Positions 7,263 to 8,734 of a stretch of 8,734 nt of DNA are shown piece by piece. Made by a program: the position numbers and the translations under genes. This stretch comes from Fidelibacterota bacterium. GTDB taxonomy: Bacteria > Fidelibacterota > UBA2242 > JAFGTP01. The DNA lies in contig JAOZSG010000136.1 of the NCBI GenBank assembly GCA_029939785.1, forward strand, positions 1 through 8,734, given 5' to 3'. Numbering within the stretch: position 1 is the first letter of the stretch; each line of letters opens with the position of its first letter. Below the pieces are notes generated by a model. It made no database searches and was not told the DNA's origin. It saw only the letters and a list, made by a program, of their open reading frames with translations.

Positions 7263-7347
7263 GCCGAGGTGGTGGAACTGGTAGACACGCATGGTTGAGG
7301 GCCATGTGGGCACTTTGCCTGTACGGGTTCGACTCCCGTCTTCGGCA
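7263..7347 (+). tRNA. tRNA-Leu, anticodon GAG
   Basis: The cloverleaf can be folded by hand. The acceptor stem GCCGAGG (7263-7269) pairs with CTTCGGC (7340-7346) through six Watson-Crick pairs and one G-U. The D stem is GTG/CAC (7272-7274 and 7286-7288) with a GG-containing loop. The anticodon stem CATGG/CCATG (7290-7294 and 7302-7306) encloses TTGAGGG, placing GAG at 7297-7299, which reads CUC and CUU leucine codons. A long variable arm (7307-7322) forms its own GGGC/GCCT stem, as expected for a class II leucine tRNA. The T stem ACGGG/CCCGT (7323-7327 and 7335-7339) encloses TTCGACT. The discriminator base is A (7347), usual for leucine. The 3' CCA is not encoded, since CTA follows, so it must be added by CCA-adding enzyme. 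Confidence 0.97.
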
Positions 7348-7377
7348 CTAAATAATTTGGTGATAAAAATAAAATTC

Positions 7378-7384
7378 AAGGGGA
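7378..7384 (+). promoter_or_regulatory. Ribosome binding site for the TPR protein gene
   Basis: AAGGGGA lies four bases before the ATG at 7389 and seven before a second ATG at 7392. The wider spacing fits the second ATG slightly better, but the two starts differ by one methionine only, so the choice does not alter the signal peptide. Confidence 0.6.
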
Positions 7385-7388
7385 CGTT

Positions 7389-8684
7389 ATGATGAAAATT
7401 AATTCTGGAACTATCATCCTGAAAATTTTTGCTATATTAATTGTAGTATCTAATTTTTTACTGGCAGATGATTTAGCAGAAGCAAATAAATTATTTGAAA
7501 GTGGCAATTATTCTGAATCGTTAGAATTGGTTCAGTCTGTTATTGAAAGTAGCCCGGGAAATGCAAATGCATTATTTCTTATGGGTAAAATATACTTTAA
7601 AACAGGTGATTTAGAAAAAGCGAGAGAAAACATTGATAATGCTATCAAATTAGATAGATCAAACAATGAATATCGTGAAGTTCGTAATAATATGTCAACA
7701 TTTGTAAGTAAACTTACTGAAGCTTCAAGATTATTTAAAAATGGAGCTTACGAAGAAGCTAAAAATAAATATGAAGAAATTATTGGTGAAAATGCAAATT
7801 TTGTAGATGCATATTTCCATTTGGGTAGAACTCAAATGGCTCTTGGTGAAGTAGCGGCCGCTGCTATTAATCTAAAAAAAGCAATAGAAATGAAACCTGA
7901 TGATGAAAAATATAGTAAACAATATAATGGTTTTGTACAAAAAAGTCTTCATGATGGCAACGAACTTTTAAAACGCAAAAATTATAAACAGGCTATTGTT
8001 AAGTTTAATCAGGCTATTTCTTTAGATCCTACTCAATATTTCGCATATTATTTCAAATCTCAGATATTTTTAGCAGAAAGAAAATATTCAGAAGCAATGG
8101 ATAATATCACTAAAACTATTGAAATAAAACCAGATTATATCAAGGCATATCTTGTAAAAGGCAATATCTATATTAAAATGAACGAATTGGATAATGCTCT
8201 TGATACTTATGCAAAAGCTTTAAAAATTAATCCTGATTATCTAAATGCATGGGATAAAATTGGATTTTTGAATTATAAAATGAAAAAATATGAAGAAGCC
8301 ATTCCTGCATATAATAAAGTAATCAAGTTGAAACCGGGTTATTCAAAACCTTATGCAAATCTTGGTGCGATTTATATTGAACAAAAAAATTATGACCTTG
8401 CAGTAAAAAATCTAAAAAAAGCTTCTGAAATTAATAAAAAAGATTATACAAGTTGTTATAGATTAGCACAGGCATATAATGAAATAGATAATGCTGCTGA
8501 AGCAAGAAATGCTGCAAAAAGTGCTCTTCAAATAAAACCAAACTGGGCACCAGTATTATTTGAGTTAGGTGTTGCTGAAAGAAGATTAGGGAATAAATCT
8601 GCAGCAAGACAAGCATTTATGCAGGCTGCGAAAGATTCAAAATGGAAAAAAGCAGCAGAATATGAATTAGAATCTGTTAAATAA
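7389..8684 (+). CDS. Exported tetratricopeptide (TPR) repeat protein
   Basis: This 431-residue protein is of unknown specific function. It starts with a signal peptide: basic start, hydrophobic core about 9-24 (IILKIFAILIVVSNFLL), and a likely cut after LLA at 26, so it probably works in the periplasm or at the envelope. The cleaved part is almost wholly TPR helix pairs of about 34 residues. I count about eleven: roughly 26-58, 59-92, 106-138, 139-172, 184-217, 218-250, 251-284, 285-318, 319-352, 353-386 and 387-420. Typical landmarks include GNYSESLELVQ, the NYKQAIVKFNQAISLDP stretch near 198-214, and repeated A-L-K-I-N/K-P ends. Short non-repeat linkers interrupt the array near 93-105 and 173-183. 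TPR arrays bind other proteins, so it is probably a scaffold in an envelope complex, but no partner can be named. It follows the tRNA by 41 bases and ends before a strong terminator. Confidence 0.9.
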   Translation: MMKINSGTIILKIFAILIVVSNFLLADDLAEANKLFESGNYSESLELVQSVIESSPGNANALFLMGKIYFKTGDLEKARENIDNAIKLDRSNNEYREVRNNMSTFVSKLTEASRLFKNGAYEEAKNKYEEIIGENANFVDAYFHLGRTQMALGEVAAAAINLKKAIEMKPDDEKYSKQYNGFVQKSLHDGNELLKRKNYKQAIVKFNQAISLDPTQYFAYYFKSQIFLAERKYSEAMDNITKTIEIKPDYIKAYLVKGNIYIKMNELDNALDTYAKALKINPDYLNAWDKIGFLNYKMKKYEEAIPAYNKVIKLKPGYSKPYANLGAIYIEQKNYDLAVKNLKKASEINKKDYTSCYRLAQAYNEIDNAAEARNAAKSALQIKPNWAPVLFELGVAERRLGNKSAARQAFMQAAKDSKWKKAAEYELESVK

Positions 8685-8702
8685 ACAGATCTTTCTATAT
8701 TT

Positions 8703-8734
8703 AAAAAAGGGTGGAATTTTTCCACCCTTTTTTT
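8703..8734 (+). terminator. Strong, probably bidirectional intrinsic terminator
   Basis: A perfect 14-base-pair inverted repeat is present: AAAAAAGGGTGGAA (8703-8716) and TTCCACCCTTTTTT (8720-8733) around a three-T loop, with a T-run at the window edge. It begins 18 bases after the TPR gene stop. The A-tract on the left arm gives a U-tract on the opposite strand, so it could also end transcription arriving from a convergent gene beyond the window. Confidence 0.9.

Noticed and set aside
7191..7379. Minus-strand open frame of 62 codons across the tRNA
   Set aside because: It is the antisense of the tRNA-Leu gene plus flanks. Such frames give a familiar spurious peptide (EDGSRTRTG type) seen in many annotations.
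7854..7861. NotI-type octamer GCGGCCGC in AT-rich DNA
   Set aside because: Striking in this base composition, but it lies in frame within a run of four alanine codons in a TPR helix. No flanking vector-like or foreign sequence is visible, so chance is the simplest explanation.

Overview
This is an ordinary AT-rich bacterial housekeeping region (GC roughly 30% by eye, not computed). All genes are on the + strand and packed tightly. Seven protein genes and one tRNA gene are supported; every minus-strand open frame looks like a shadow. The most telling marker is a secreted protein ending in a GWxTD domain, a family typical of the Fibrobacteres-Chlorobi-Bacteroidetes (FCB) superphylum and related candidate phyla. 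The SMC hinge and head also resemble FCB-type SMC proteins. Almost every gene has a readable Shine-Dalgarno sequence, and one E. coli-like -35/-10 promoter is visible. Both are unusual for Bacteroidetes proper, so my best guess is a Shine-Dalgarno-using FCB lineage such as Cloacimonadota or a similar candidate phylum. This placement is an inference, not a database result.

Layout. Positions 2-4819 hold the end of an SMC gene (its ATPase N-terminus lies before the window), then the exported GWxTD protein 12 bases later, then a ComF-type phosphoribosyltransferase 21 bases later. The spacing suggests one transcription unit. A 93-base gap (4820-4912) carries a plausible promoter and a 13-base direct repeat. 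It starts the second unit, pgk - tpiA - secG (4913-7235), with gaps of 11 and 8 bases: two glycolytic enzymes followed by a subunit of the Sec translocon. An intrinsic-terminator-like hairpin overlaps the end of secG. A tRNA-Leu(GAG) begins three bases after its T-run. An exported protein made almost wholly of TPR repeats follows 41 bases after the tRNA and ends at a strong, symmetrical terminator at the right edge.

How the parts relate. Pgk and TpiA act in lower glycolysis/gluconeogenesis. SecG would help export the two signal-peptide proteins encoded here, although that link is only general. The pgk-tpiA-secG and secG-tRNA-Leu neighbourhoods are recurrent bacterial arrangements, so most of the window is conserved core chromosome. 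I see no mobile element, CRISPR array, toxin-antitoxin pair, phage gene or convincing new system. The points worth a second look are the SMC signature-motif substitution, the terminator abutting a tRNA, the repeat at the pgk promoter, and the two uncharacterised exported proteins.
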